Source of the DNA: Steroidobacteraceae bacterium
Lineage (GTDB): Bacteria; Pseudomonadota; Gammaproteobacteria; Steroidobacterales; Steroidobacteraceae
Assembly: GCA_029266835.1 (NCBI GenBank)
Contig: JAQSWD010000010.1
Location: forward strand, 1-53,396
DNA length: 53,396 nt
Direction: 5' to 3'
The position numbers were made by a program, and so were the translations under genes. The notes under the pieces were generated by a model. It saw only the letters and a program-made list of their open reading frames with translations, made no database searches and was not told where the DNA came from. Below are positions 35,215-45,360 of the stretch, one piece after another. The number at the start of each line of letters is the position of its first letter. Positions within the stretch are counted from its first letter, which is position 1.

Positions 35215-35604
35215 TTACTCCCCAATCAACTCGGCGAGCGCTTCATTGAGCTGGTCGTCCGTGAACGGCTTGCAAAGAAAGCCGTTGGCGCCCTTTTCGA
35301 TGGCTTCTACGGCGGTGGCTTTATCGGCCAGGGCCGACACCACGAGTATAAGCACATCAGGCTTGAGTTTGATGATGTGCTCGACGCATTCGATGCCATC
35401 CATCTCGGGCATGGTGAGATCGAGCGTCAGCACGTCGGGCTGCAACTGCTTGAACTTTTCCACGGCATCGAGGCCGTTCACTGCGGTGGCGACCACTTCC
35501 AGCAGATCGTTCTGCTGCGAACGCTCGATGCGACGCCGCATCACGTTCGAGTCGTCCACGATCATCATGCGCAAGGGTTGGCGCGGTTTGGGCACTGCAC
35601 TCAT
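35215..35604 (-). CDS. CheY-like single-domain response regulator
   Basis: 129-residue receiver domain without an output domain. Conserved residues: acidic pair in MIVDDSNVMRRRI, phospho-acceptor Asp in LTLDLTMPEMDGIE (about 62), Ser in LVVSALADK and Lys in LCKPF. It lies 24 bases after the CheA-like kinase and just before the CheX-like phosphatase, so the three form a complete phosphorylation cycle. The downstream target must be a protein interaction, not DNA binding. Confidence 0.92.
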   Translation of the reverse strand: MSAVPKPRQPLRMMIVDDSNVMRRRIERSQQNDLLEVVATAVNGLDAVEKFKQLQPDVLTLDLTMPEMDGIECVEHIIKLKPDVLILVVSALADKATAVEAIEKGANGFLCKPFTDDQLNEALAELIGE

Positions 35605-35628
35605 GTTCTGACTCTCTCCCTCTGGACC

Positions 35629-37875
35629 TTAGGCAGCCACGACGCCGGCGGCCTTCTGCTCGGCCGGGAACGACAGTGACAGCTTCATGTTCTTGCCGAT
35701 CTCCGAATTCAGCGAAATGCGGCCACCCAGGCGGGCAGCAATTTCGGCGATCACGTCCATGCCCACGCCGCGACCAGCATCCTTGGTGACGCTGGAGGCG
35801 GTCGAGAAGCCCGAACGGAACACCAGCATCATCGCTTCCTGATCAGACAGCGCCTGCGCGTCGTTCTGGGAAATGATGCCCTTGGTCACGGCCGTCTTGC
35901 GGAGCTTGTCCGGCGTGAGACCGCGGCCGTCGTCTTCGCACTGCATGCGGAATGCGCGACCGTTTTCGACCATCTCGAACTGGATGCGGATATGGCCCTC
36001 GGCAGACTTGCCCTGCGCTTCGCGCTCGGCGGGCGACTCGATGCCATGGACCACGGCATTGCGGATCAGCTGGATCAGCACGTCCTTGACCGGGCGGCGA
36101 TAAGCCTCGGGCACCAGGTCGTGGCCACGGCAGGTCACGACGACCTTCTTGCCATTCTCGTTGGCAATGCGGTCGGCGAGCTGCTGCGCGGAGGCGACGA
36201 AACCTTCGCGGGCCGAACGCTGCAGCGTGGCTTCGGCGGCCACGGCGTCGTCGGTCAGTTTGGGCATGCGACCCGAGCTGTCCCCGGAAGACGGCGCGGC
36301 GGCACCCTGGGCGGCGTGATGCTTGCCGAAGCTGTCGCGAAAGCTCGCGAGCTTCGTGACCATGTCGCGCACCGACTGCGAGTGCGAGACCAGGTCGTCG
36401 AACTTGGTGAGCAGCGGCAGGAAGTCGTCGCCCGACAGGTCCGTGCGTTCACGCAAGGTAGCGAGATCGCTCTCGAGGGCATGCGCGCGGGCTTCCATCG
36501 AACCGAGCCCGATGGCCGCGGCCTCACCCTTGATGCTGTGGATCTGGCGGAACAGGCCGTCGATCTTGCGGCGGAACGAGGCGCTGTCACGCGCCGGGTC
36601 ACGCAGCGTCGCATTGATCATCTTGAACGCCACATCGGAATCGTCGAGGAAGGACGACAGCTGCGCCGGATCCACGTGCAGGATCGAGAGGAACGCGTCC
36701 ATCTGCGACTGCGCGCTGTCCTGCGCACCCTTGAGCTGGGCGGCCAGGGCCACGCGGGCGGTAACGTCGGCGACAGCCACCAGCACGTGGGTGATGGCGC
36801 CTTCGCGCCGCACGCGGTGGAAGTTGAACTCCAGGTAACGCGTCTCGGCGTCCTTGCTGCCCTTCTCGCCTACCAGCAGTTCCACTTCGTTCAGCGGATT
36901 GATGGAGCGGATCAGGTTTTCCTTCGTACGCTCGCTCCACAGCACCTTGACGAACTTGGTGGCGATCTGGAGCGTCTTGGGCGTCACGAGGTCGCGCAGC
37001 AAGTCTTCGAAGGTGAGTCCGGATACCGATTCGCGCTGGAACAACTGCGCGGTGGCCTGCGAATGAATCGTGCCGATCTTGAGGTCGGCGTCGAGCAGGA
37101 ACAGACCTTCACGCACGGTCGAGAGAATGTCTTCGGTCTGCTGCTGGGCGGCCGCCGCGGCCTGGGCGGACTTGCCGCGGGCCAGCGAGAGGTAACCGAC
37201 CAGCGCCGCGAGAGCGGCCGCGAGACCCACGCCGATGAGCACCACCGAACGCAGGGCCGTGGCCAGCGAGTCGGAGGAGCTCTGCAGTCCGGCAATGATC
37301 TGCGAGAGGTTCTTTTCCAGGCCCGGCGTGTAGACACGCGCCTGGCTGACGGCGTTGGTGACCTTGGTTTGCAGGTCGCGGCCGTCGACGTTCAGCTGCG
37401 TGCCGTCACGCTCGCTGTCCGAGTAAGGAATGGCGGTGAAGTTGGCCACCGGGTCGAGGGCCGGCTTGTACTTCTTCCACGAGGCAACCATCTCGTTGAT
37501 GGTTTTCTGCACCTCGTCATCGCCACCGATGCCGCCGATGCGCACACCTTGTCCGGACTGCAGCGAAGATGCCGCCGTCTCGAACTGGATGGTGGCTCGC
37601 TTCAGCTGTTCGATCGAGTCGCGGACGAAGCCACGGGCTCGCAAGCGGTCCTGGATGGAGTTCAACGCGGCCTGCATTCGCGAGGGCTGCTGCTGCAGTT
37701 CGCCGATGGCGCGAACCGCGGTGTTGTTTTCCACGAGGCGTCCGGCGAAGTACCAGGCCGGCGCCAGAACGCCGACGAGGAACGCCAGGGCCAGGATGCC
37801 CACGGCCACCCACACGGCGCGAGCGCCTTGCATGCGGGACGAAACAGTCTTTCCAGTTGTCTTCTTTGCAGTCAC
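35629..37875 (-). CDS. CheA-like membrane histidine kinase
   Basis: 748 residues with an unusual layout. Membrane helices at about 20-44 and 209-231 enclose an extracytoplasmic sensor of about 165 residues. A PAS-like region follows (248-375). An Hpt-type domain has the phospho-accepting His446 in QIHSIKGEAAAIG, and a CheA-type ATPase follows with QLIRNAVVHGIESP (N box, N606), CEDDGRGL and AGRGVGMDVIAEI. The CheW-like P5 domain of CheA is absent; the protein ends right after the ATPase. GTG 37875 has GGAGGG eight bases upstream. It therefore senses directly instead of through chemoreceptors. Confidence 0.88.
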   Translation of the reverse strand: MTAKKTTGKTVSSRMQGARAVWVAVGILALAFLVGVLAPAWYFAGRLVENNTAVRAIGELQQQPSRMQAALNSIQDRLRARGFVRDSIEQLKRATIQFETAASSLQSGQGVRIGGIGGDDEVQKTINEMVASWKKYKPALDPVANFTAIPYSDSERDGTQLNVDGRDLQTKVTNAVSQARVYTPGLEKNLSQIIAGLQSSSDSLATALRSVVLIGVGLAAALAALVGYLSLARGKSAQAAAAAQQQTEDILSTVREGLFLLDADLKIGTIHSQATAQLFQRESVSGLTFEDLLRDLVTPKTLQIATKFVKVLWSERTKENLIRSINPLNEVELLVGEKGSKDAETRYLEFNFHRVRREGAITHVLVAVADVTARVALAAQLKGAQDSAQSQMDAFLSILHVDPAQLSSFLDDSDVAFKMINATLRDPARDSASFRRKIDGLFRQIHSIKGEAAAIGLGSMEARAHALESDLATLRERTDLSGDDFLPLLTKFDDLVSHSQSVRDMVTKLASFRDSFGKHHAAQGAAAPSSGDSSGRMPKLTDDAVAAEATLQRSAREGFVASAQQLADRIANENGKKVVVTCRGHDLVPEAYRRPVKDVLIQLIRNAVVHGIESPAEREAQGKSAEGHIRIQFEMVENGRAFRMQCEDDGRGLTPDKLRKTAVTKGIISQNDAQALSDQEAMMLVFRSGFSTASSVTKDAGRGVGMDVIAEIAARLGGRISLNSEIGKNMKLSLSFPAEQKAAGVVAA

Positions 37876-37890
37876 AGAGTTAACCCTCCA

Positions 37891-39939
37891 TCACTCCGGC
37901 TTGAACACGATGCGCTGGACAGCCAGGCGCGACTCGGTCCAGTCGAATTCTTCGAAACGGGCGCTTTCCATCGCATCCACGGCGGCGGCGTCGAACACGC
38001 CGGCCGGCTCGCTGGACATTACGCGTACACGCTCGGTGCGACCTTCCGGCGTCACGTAGAACTCCACGCGCACCCAACCCTCGACGCCCTTGGCAGACGA
38101 CGGATACTTGGGCTTCGGCGGGCGCGTCATCTTCAGCGGCGGCAGCTTGGGCGTCGCAGCGGCGGCGGCCAGCTTCTGTTCGGCGGCAGCGAGCGCGGTG
38201 CGCAGTTCGCCGAGATCCCCATCACCACCCAGGCTTTCGGCGGCATCGATGAGCGGCGCGGCGTCGCTGGGACGACCGGCCGTCAGGCGCGAGCGGGCCT
38301 CGCTCACGAGTCGCGCACGCACGTCACGCACCACCTGCACGGTGGTGGCATGGCGCGCGTCGAGCTGACGCAGACGTTCGGCATTGGACGCGGCGGAATC
38401 GTTGGCCGGCGTGATCAGGTTGCCGGCGGCCAGGCGATCCTGTGCGGCCTTGGCGAACCGGGCGATGTCATCGTTCGTGGCCTTCTGCTTGGCGGCGGCA
38501 GCGGTAATTTCCCGGTTCGCGGCATTCACCGCGGCGGCGGACACACCGTTTTCACGCGCGGCACTGAGCGCCGCCTGCATCGCATTCTGGTCACCTTTGG
38601 CGGCGGCGTCGCGGGCCGATGCCAGCAGGCGCTGGTTCAGATCGTTGTTGAGGCGAGCGATCAGGTCGTTCGAGCCACCGGCTTCACGCAGATCCTTGAT
38701 CGCGTCCTTGGCCGAGTCGCCCGCGGGCGTCACGAGGCGACCGCTGTTCAGGCGGGCTTCGACGCTGGCGGCAAGGCGCGAGATGTTGACCGACTTGCGG
38801 CGGTTGTCGAGGTCGCGCTTGAGCTGCGCGATCTGCGCGGGCGGCAGCAGCGCGTCCTTCTCGGCGCCGTCGAGCAGCGCCTGGGCACGGTCGAAGTTCT
38901 GCGCGGCCAGCGTGGCCTGGATCTGCGCGAGCGCGGTCTGCGCGCGCATGGTGTCGAGCCGGGCGTCGACTTCGACCAGGCGCTGGTCGTTGGGGTCGAT
39001 GCTGCGCGCGGCTTCGAGCTCGGCCAGCGCGTTGTCGAAACGGCGCTCGTCGAGCGCGGTGCGTGCACGGCCGATCAGCAGTCCGCCAAGGCGCTTCATG
39101 CTCTCGGTGGCCTCGGCGTTACCCGGATCGATCACGAGCACCTGGCGGAAATATTCCAGGGCATTGTTCTTGGCGGGTTCGATGTAACGGCGCTCGTCCA
39201 TCGCGAGGCGCGCTTTCTCGAGCACTTCGTCCAGCGTACCGACCGGAGCCGCCGGGGCCGCGGCAGTCGTGGCCGAGGCAGCCGGCGTGGCGGCGTCGGA
39301 AGCGGCCGGAGCCGCGGCGACATCCGCGGCGGGGGCCTTGTCGCCACCCTTCATAAAGAACCAGGCGCCACCCGCCGCGGCGAGTACCGCGACCACGACG
39401 CCCACGAGCATCGCGGGCGACTTCGAGGACTTCTCCTCGCCACCACCGGAGCTTTCGGCGGCCGGGGCGTTCATCGCGCTGAGCGCATCGGACGTGGAGG
39501 AAATTCGGGCCGCGTCATTGACCGCGCGCAGCATGGCCGCGGACTCGACGGGCGTGTCGACCAGCGCCTGGATGGCGCCTTCGAGCATGAGCTGATCGAC
39601 CATGCCAGCCGAGGCACTGTCACGGATGGCGATGACCACCGGGTTGTGCGGGCTGGAGGTGATCGGCGCGAAATCTTCCGGGTTCATCCCCCGCAGGTCG
39701 GCGACCAGGATGGTGCGCGTGCCGGGCTTGAACAGGGAGGCGGCGGTGGAAAGGCTGTCGGCGTGTCGCAGGGCAACCGTCGATTCGAGCATGGGGCCGA
39801 GTTGCGCCCACAAATCGAGGTCGGGCGTGGCGATGACTGCCAGCGGCTTCTTCGACTTGAACGAGCCTGCGCCCGGAGAACTCCGGCCGCCATTGGATTC
39901 GTTGTGCACAGAGGCTCCCAATTCTGATCGTGCTTGCAT
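37891..39939 (-). CDS. TonB-domain protein with receiver-like N-terminus and helical repeats
   Basis: 682 residues, first gene of the signalling operon. Residues 32-148 alternate beta/alpha like a receiver domain (LAVIATPDLDLWAQLGPMLE, TILVADLRGMN, PVVIAIRDSASAGMVDQLM). One membrane helix is at about 175-196. The next 400 residues are Ala/Leu/Asp-rich TPR-like helices (EYFRQVLVIDPGNAEATESM, ALAELEAARSIDPNDQRL). The C-terminus (PKYPSSAKGVEGWVRVEFYVTPEGRTERVRVMSSEPAGVFDAAAVDAM) is a TonB domain. That topology puts the receiver-like part in the cytoplasm and the TonB domain in the periplasm. It ends 15 bases before the kinase start. Confidence 0.82.
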   Translation of the reverse strand: MQARSELGASVHNESNGGRSSPGAGSFKSKKPLAVIATPDLDLWAQLGPMLESTVALRHADSLSTAASLFKPGTRTILVADLRGMNPEDFAPITSSPHNPVVIAIRDSASAGMVDQLMLEGAIQALVDTPVESAAMLRAVNDAARISSTSDALSAMNAPAAESSGGGEEKSSKSPAMLVGVVVAVLAAAGGAWFFMKGGDKAPAADVAAAPAASDAATPAASATTAAAPAAPVGTLDEVLEKARLAMDERRYIEPAKNNALEYFRQVLVIDPGNAEATESMKRLGGLLIGRARTALDERRFDNALAELEAARSIDPNDQRLVEVDARLDTMRAQTALAQIQATLAAQNFDRAQALLDGAEKDALLPPAQIAQLKRDLDNRRKSVNISRLAASVEARLNSGRLVTPAGDSAKDAIKDLREAGGSNDLIARLNNDLNQRLLASARDAAAKGDQNAMQAALSAARENGVSAAAVNAANREITAAAAKQKATNDDIARFAKAAQDRLAAGNLITPANDSAASNAERLRQLDARHATTVQVVRDVRARLVSEARSRLTAGRPSDAAPLIDAAESLGGDGDLGELRTALAAAEQKLAAAAATPKLPPLKMTRPPKPKYPSSAKGVEGWVRVEFYVTPEGRTERVRVMSSEPAGVFDAAAVDAMESARFEEFDWTESRLAVQRIVFKPE

Positions 39940-40156
39940 GGACCCTCGACCTCTTTCTTCGAACTAGTTGTGCCGCGTTGCGGCCCCACGGGGCGACAGG
40001 CCTCCAACGACCCGTCTCCGGGGGACGACAGTGAGGGACAGTATTAAGTCACCGTTTTGCCGTTGGACGGCAATGCGTCACATCCGGCGCACGCAAGTTT
40101 CCCAGGGAGAGCCGGATCGCGACCTGGATCACAAATGGTGCAGGGGCACCGTTCGA

Positions 40157-41509
<1,353 letters not shown>

Positions 41510-41527
41510 TCATTACTTCCGTGGCCG

Positions 41528-41782
41528 TCACCTTCGGCCGGCGGCTTCCTCGGGCGTCAGCGCCTCGATGGACAGGGCGTGGATTTCACGGCCCATCAAC
41601 GCACCGAGCGCCTTGTACACCAGCTGGTGTCGCGCGATGGGCCGCAGCCCGGCGAATTGGCCGGCCACGACCACCGCGCCGAAGTGCACGTTGTCGTCGG
41701 ATTCCACGCGCACTTCGGCGCCGGGAAGCCCCGCCAGGATGAGTTCGGAGACCCGCTCGGGAGTCATCAAGGTCTGGTTCAT
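41528..41782 (-). CDS. ibaG: BolA-family protein IbaG
   Basis: 84-residue BolA/YrbA protein that works with monothiol glutaredoxins in iron-sulfur handling. The pattern VSELILAGLPGAEVRVESDDNVHFGAVVVAGQFAGLRPIARHQLVYKALGALMGREIHALSIEALTPEE is the full domain, with the conserved FxGxxxxxRHQ-V core. It precedes murA as in most gammaproteobacteria, but the mla lipid-transport genes that usually lie before it are absent. ATG 41782; ATG 41767 is possible. Confidence 0.92.
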   Translation of the reverse strand: MNQTLMTPERVSELILAGLPGAEVRVESDDNVHFGAVVVAGQFAGLRPIARHQLVYKALGALMGREIHALSIEALTPEEAAGRR

Positions 41783-41811
41783 GGACGTGAGTGTAGCGTT
41801 ATGATTCCCGC

Positions 41812-42798
41812 ATGAATGCGCGCCTGCAGAACGATCCGGCTTCGCTCATCGCCGCCGGGCGCCGGGCCCTGGAAATCGAGGGCCGGGCCATCGCCGCCCT
41901 GATCCCCCGGCTGGACGCCGGCTTTGCGCGCGCGTGTGCCCTGTGCCTCGGAAGCACCGGCCGGGTGATCGTCACCGGCATGGGCAAGTCCGGTCACATC
42001 GGCGGCAAGATCGCCGCCACGCTTGCCTCCACGGGAACGCCTGCATTTTTCATGCATGCCGCCGAAGCCAGCCATGGCGACATCGGCATGATCACCCGCG
42101 ATGACGTGCTGCTGGCCCTCTCCCATTCGGGGGAAACCGCCGAAGTACTCGCGCTGATTCCCCATTGCTCGCGCCTGGGCGTGGCCATCATCGCCGTCAC
42201 GGGCAATCCGAAGTCGAACCTGGCACGCGCCGCCAGCGTGCACCTGGACGTGAGCGTCACCGAGGAGGCCTGTCCACTGAATCTCGCGCCCACCGCCAGC
42301 ACCACGGCCACGCTGGCCATCGGCGACGCAATGGCGGTGGCCCTGCTCGAGGCACGCGGTTTCACTTCGCAGGACTTCGCGCGATCCCATCCGGGCGGCG
42401 CCCTGGGCCGCAAACTGCTGCTGCACGTCGCCGACATCATGCGCACCGGCGACGACCTGCCGGTAGTTAGCCCGTCCGCCGGCCTGGCCGAGGGCCTGGT
42501 GGTCATCTCGAAGAAGGGCCTGGGCATGTGCGTGGTGGTGGACCACAGCGGCATGGTGGGGGTGTTCACCGATGGTGACCTGCGCCGCGTGCTCGACCGC
42601 GGCATCGACGTGCACAAGACCTCCATGCGCGAGGTCATGACCTCGCCCGGCAAACGCGTGAAACCCACCGAACTCGCGGCCGAGGCCGCCTACCTGATGG
42701 ACAAGCACAGGATCACTGCGCTTCCGGTGGTGGATGAAGCCGGCGCGCTCGTGGGCGCACTGAACGTGCACGACCTGCTGCGCGCCGGGGTCCTGTGA
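41812..42798 (+). CDS. kdsD: Arabinose-5-phosphate isomerase KdsD
   Basis: Converts ribulose-5-phosphate to arabinose-5-phosphate, the first step to Kdo of LPS. The N-terminal SIS domain has GRVIVTGMGKSGHIGGKIAATLASTGTPAFFMHAAEASHGDIGM and LSHSGETAEV. Two CBS domains fill the C-terminus (DIMRTGDDLPVV..., MREVMTSPGKRVKPTE...). 328 residues. Divergent from ibaG with 29 bases between starts. Its stop overlaps the kdsC GTG. Confidence 0.95.
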   Translation: MNARLQNDPASLIAAGRRALEIEGRAIAALIPRLDAGFARACALCLGSTGRVIVTGMGKSGHIGGKIAATLASTGTPAFFMHAAEASHGDIGMITRDDVLLALSHSGETAEVLALIPHCSRLGVAIIAVTGNPKSNLARAASVHLDVSVTEEACPLNLAPTASTTATLAIGDAMAVALLEARGFTSQDFARSHPGGALGRKLLLHVADIMRTGDDLPVVSPSAGLAEGLVVISKKGLGMCVVVDHSGMVGVFTDGDLRRVLDRGIDVHKTSMREVMTSPGKRVKPTELAAEAAYLMDKHRITALPVVDEAGALVGALNVHDLLRAGVL

Positions 42799-43313
42799 CT
42801 TCAGGTTTCGGCGTCCAGGTAGCCGCCTTCCAGGAAACTTTCCGGCGCGTGAAGCTGCTGGTGCTGGACGTCGATGGCGTGCTCACCGACGGCCGGCTGT
42901 ACTACGGGCCCAAGGGCGAGACGCTCAAGACCTTTCACGTGCGCGACGGGCACGGCATCAAGCAGGTGTCCGGGGCGGGCATTCACGTCGCCATCATTTC
43001 CGGCCGCAAGTCGGCCGCCGTGCTGCGCCGCGCGCGCGGCCTGGGGATCAAACACGTGTTTCAGGGAGTCGACGACAAACTCGCCGCGCTGAAAAAGCTG
43101 GCCAAGTCGCTCAAGGTCACGCTCGAGGAATGCGCCTGCGTGGGCGACGACACTCCGGACGCGCCCATCCTCAACGCCTGCGGCCTCGGAATCGCGGTTG
43201 CCGATGCGCACGCGGATGCGCTTGCCGCCGCCGACCTCGAGACCTCGCGTCCTGGCGGGCACGGGGCGGTCAGGGAAGTCTGCGACTGGCTCATCGCCGC
43301 GCGTGCCGGATGA
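42795..43313 (+). CDS. kdsC: 3-deoxy-D-manno-octulosonate 8-phosphate phosphatase KdsC
   Basis: HAD-type C0 phosphatase that makes Kdo from Kdo-8-phosphate. Motif I is LLVLDVDGVLTDGRLYYG, followed by GETLKTFHVRDGHGIK, motif II IISGRKS, the motif III Lys, and motif IV CVGDDTPDAPIL. 172 residues, the family length. GTG 42795 overlaps the kdsD stop; the 3' end overlaps lptC by four bases. Confidence 0.95.
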   Translation: MTSGFGVQVAAFQETFRRVKLLVLDVDGVLTDGRLYYGPKGETLKTFHVRDGHGIKQVSGAGIHVAIISGRKSAAVLRRARGLGIKHVFQGVDDKLAALKKLAKSLKVTLEECACVGDDTPDAPILNACGLGIAVADAHADALAAADLETSRPGGHGAVREVCDWLIAARAG

Positions 43314-43927
43314 AACGTTTTTCCTGGTCGCGACCGCTGGGTTACATCGCGGTCATTGGCGTGGTGGCCCTGGCGTATTTCATTGGCCGCCTCGGGCGCG
43401 GCGACAACGGCACCGACGAAACCGCCCGCGAGACGCCAGACCCGGGTTACGCCGCGCATGATGCCGAAATCATCGAAACCGGCTACGACGGGCGCGAGCG
43501 CTACCGGCTCAATGCCAAGGTGATACGGCAGCAGACGGAGGCCGGCACCATCGAGCTCGAGACGCTGGAGATGAACTACCACCCTGGCGCGCAACCCGAC
43601 ATCGCGGGCGAGTCGCGGCCGGTGGCCGCCGACAAGGAAGTGTGGCGTCTCACCTCGGACCGCGGCCTGGTACGCGCCGATGGCGATGATGTGCAACTCG
43701 AGGGAAATGTGCGCGTCACCGGCTCTGCGCCCGACTCCGGCATGCCGCTGTCGTTCACCACCACCGAACTTCGGATCAACACACCCACCGAGTTCATCGA
43801 AACCCGCGCGCCGGTCAGGTTCAACTTGTCCGGGTATGAACTCCTCGCGAAAGGCCTGACCGCCGACTTGAAGGCCGGCACCCTGCGTCTAGAATCGGAT
43901 GTACATGGCCAGTTCGCCCAGAAGTGA
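43310..43927 (+). CDS. lptC: LPS export protein LptC
   Basis: Inner-membrane anchored part of the Lpt bridge that passes LPS from LptB2FG to LptA. An N-terminal membrane helix (PLGYIAVIGVVALAYFIGRL) is followed by a beta-jellyroll region with YRLNAKVIRQQTEAGTIELETLEMNYH and GDDVQLEGNVRVTG. 205 residues. ATG 43310 overlaps kdsC. Its last codons overlap the start of lptA by 23 bases. Confidence 0.9.
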   Translation: MKRFSWSRPLGYIAVIGVVALAYFIGRLGRGDNGTDETARETPDPGYAAHDAEIIETGYDGRERYRLNAKVIRQQTEAGTIELETLEMNYHPGAQPDIAGESRPVAADKEVWRLTSDRGLVRADGDDVQLEGNVRVTGSAPDSGMPLSFTTTELRINTPTEFIETRAPVRFNLSGYELLAKGLTADLKAGTLRLESDVHGQFAQK

Positions 43928-44573
43928 CCTCACCGCATTCCGTGCCGCGCTGGCGCTGGGATTGTTAGGCCTGTCGCAGGGCGCCGCGGCCGCGGCCGCC
44001 ACCGACTGCGCCAACGCGGAAATCGTGCTCGACGCCAGGTCCATGGAAGCGGCCACCCGCACCAACGACGCGGTGTTGCGCGATGTGGTCATCACCCAGT
44101 GCGACGTGCGCATCCAGGGCAGCGAGGCACGCGTTTCGGGCGGACTCAACTTCGAGAGCGGCCAGCTGATCATGTCGGGCGACGTGCGCATCAGCGCCGA
44201 AGGCGGCCACATCACCTCCGACAAGGCCGTGGTGTCGTTCCGCGACCGCGTCATATCCCAGGCGACGATTACCGGGAGCCCCGCGCAGTTCGAGCAGAAG
44301 CGCGACGATGGCAGCATCTCGCGCGGCCGGGCCGGCACCATCGACTACCAGACCGCGTCCGGCACCGTGAGCCTTACCGACGATGCCTGGATCACCACCG
44401 ACGGCAAGAACCAGATCAGCGCCAAGACACTGGTCTACAACATCCGCACGCAGAGCTTCCAGGGGCGCCAGAAGGCCAACACTCCCGAGCCCAGCGGCAC
44501 GGGCCGCATACGCATCGTGATCCCGGCGCGTCCGCCAGTCGAACAAGAGCAAGAAAAAGAGAAGAAACAGTGA
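43905..44573 (+). CDS. lptA: Periplasmic LPS-binding protein LptA
   Basis: Oligomerises across the periplasm and carries LPS to LptD. The signal peptide is [20 protein letters not shown]. The OstA/jellyroll repeats include [71 protein letters not shown] and [23 protein letters not shown] 43905 is preferred; ATG 43899 adds two residues. The C-terminus is a charged Glu/Lys tail. The stop overlaps the lptB GTG (GTGA). Confidence 0.92.
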   Translation: MASSPRSDLTAFRAALALGLLGLSQGAAAAAATDCANAEIVLDARSMEAATRTNDAVLRDVVITQCDVRIQGSEARVSGGLNFESGQLIMSGDVRISAEGGHITSDKAVVSFRDRVISQATITGSPAQFEQKRDDGSISRGRAGTIDYQTASGTVSLTDDAWITTDGKNQISAKTLVYNIRTQSFQGRQKANTPEPSGTGRIRIVIPARPPVEQEQEKEKKQ

Positions 44574-45295
44574 GCGTCCTGCGCGCCTCCCATCTCGCCA
44601 AGGCATACAAGAAACGCAAGGTGATCACCGATCTCTCCATCGAGGTGGAGAGCGGGCAGATCGTCGGGTTGTTAGGGCCGAACGGCGCCGGCAAGACCAC
44701 GGCCTTCTACATGATCGTCGGCCTGGTGCCGCCCGATGCCGGCACCGTGACGGTGGATGATCGCGACATCACGCACCTGGCCATGCATCAGCGCGCGCTG
44801 GCGGGAATCGGCTACCTGCCGCAGGAAGCGTCGGTATTCCGCAAGCTCACCGTCGAAGACAATGTCATGGCCATCCTGGAGACGCGCGAGAACCTGGACG
44901 AAACCAAGCGCCTCGAGCGGCTCGAAGAGATCCTGAACGAGTTGCGCATCGCGCATGTCCGCAAGAGCCTGGGCATGGCCCTGTCGGGCGGTGAACGGCG
45001 GCGCGTGGAGATCGCCCGCGCACTGGCCGCCGAGCCCCGCTTCATGCTGCTCGACGAGCCTTTCGCGGGTGTGGACCCGCTTTCGGTCATCGACATCCAG
45101 CGCATCATGAACGAGCTCACCGCCAAGGGCATCGGCGTGCTCATCACCGACCATAACGTCAGAGAAACCTTAGGCGTTTGTCAGCGTGGGTACGTAGTTT
45201 CCGGCGGAACCGTGATGGCCTCTGGAACACCGGAAGAAATCCTTGCCAACCCCCAAGTCCGTGAGGTGTACTTGGGTCAGTCTTTCCGCATGTAG
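44570..45295 (+). CDS. lptB: LPS export ABC transporter ATPase LptB
   Basis: Cytoplasmic ATPase that powers LPS extraction. Walker [19 protein letters not shown]-loop [23 protein letters not shown], signature [15 protein letters not shown], Walker [16 protein letters not shown], switch His in [10 protein letters not shown], and the typical C-terminal [15 protein letters not shown]. 241 residues from GTG 44570. Gene order kdsD-kdsC-lptC-lptA-lptB is conserved in gammaproteobacteria. Confidence 0.96.
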   Translation: MSVLRASHLAKAYKKRKVITDLSIEVESGQIVGLLGPNGAGKTTAFYMIVGLVPPDAGTVTVDDRDITHLAMHQRALAGIGYLPQEASVFRKLTVEDNVMAILETRENLDETKRLERLEEILNELRIAHVRKSLGMALSGGERRRVEIARALAAEPRFMLLDEPFAGVDPLSVIDIQRIMNELTAKGIGVLITDHNVRETLGVCQRGYVVSGGTVMASGTPEEILANPQVREVYLGQSFRM

Positions 45296-45341
45296 CGATC
45301 AGGGTCGCTCCGGGAAAAACCTATTTTTTTCATAGCGTTGG

Positions 45342-45359
45342 GACACTAGCGACAGTGTC
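45342..45359 (+). other. Hairpin abutting the rpoN start codon
   Basis: Perfect inverted arms GACACT (45342-45347) and AGTGTC (45354-45359) with a six-base loop, ending one base before ATG 45361 and containing the alternative GTG 45355. No Shine-Dalgarno sequence is visible. The hairpin would occupy the ribosome-binding region. It could limit rpoN translation or bind a regulator; both are inference. Confidence 0.4.
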
Positions 45360-45360
45360 G

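Noticed and set aside
35992..39927. Open plus-strand frame of over 1300 codons
   Set aside because: It is antisense to the CheA-like and TonB-domain genes, is rich in Arg/Gly/His from GC-rich third positions, and shows no domain; the minus-strand genes have clear motifs and start sites.
45296..45330. Rho-independent terminator after lptB
   Set aside because: A short AGCGA/TCGCT stem exists but the T-run starts more than ten bases beyond it, so the pair is not a convincing terminator.
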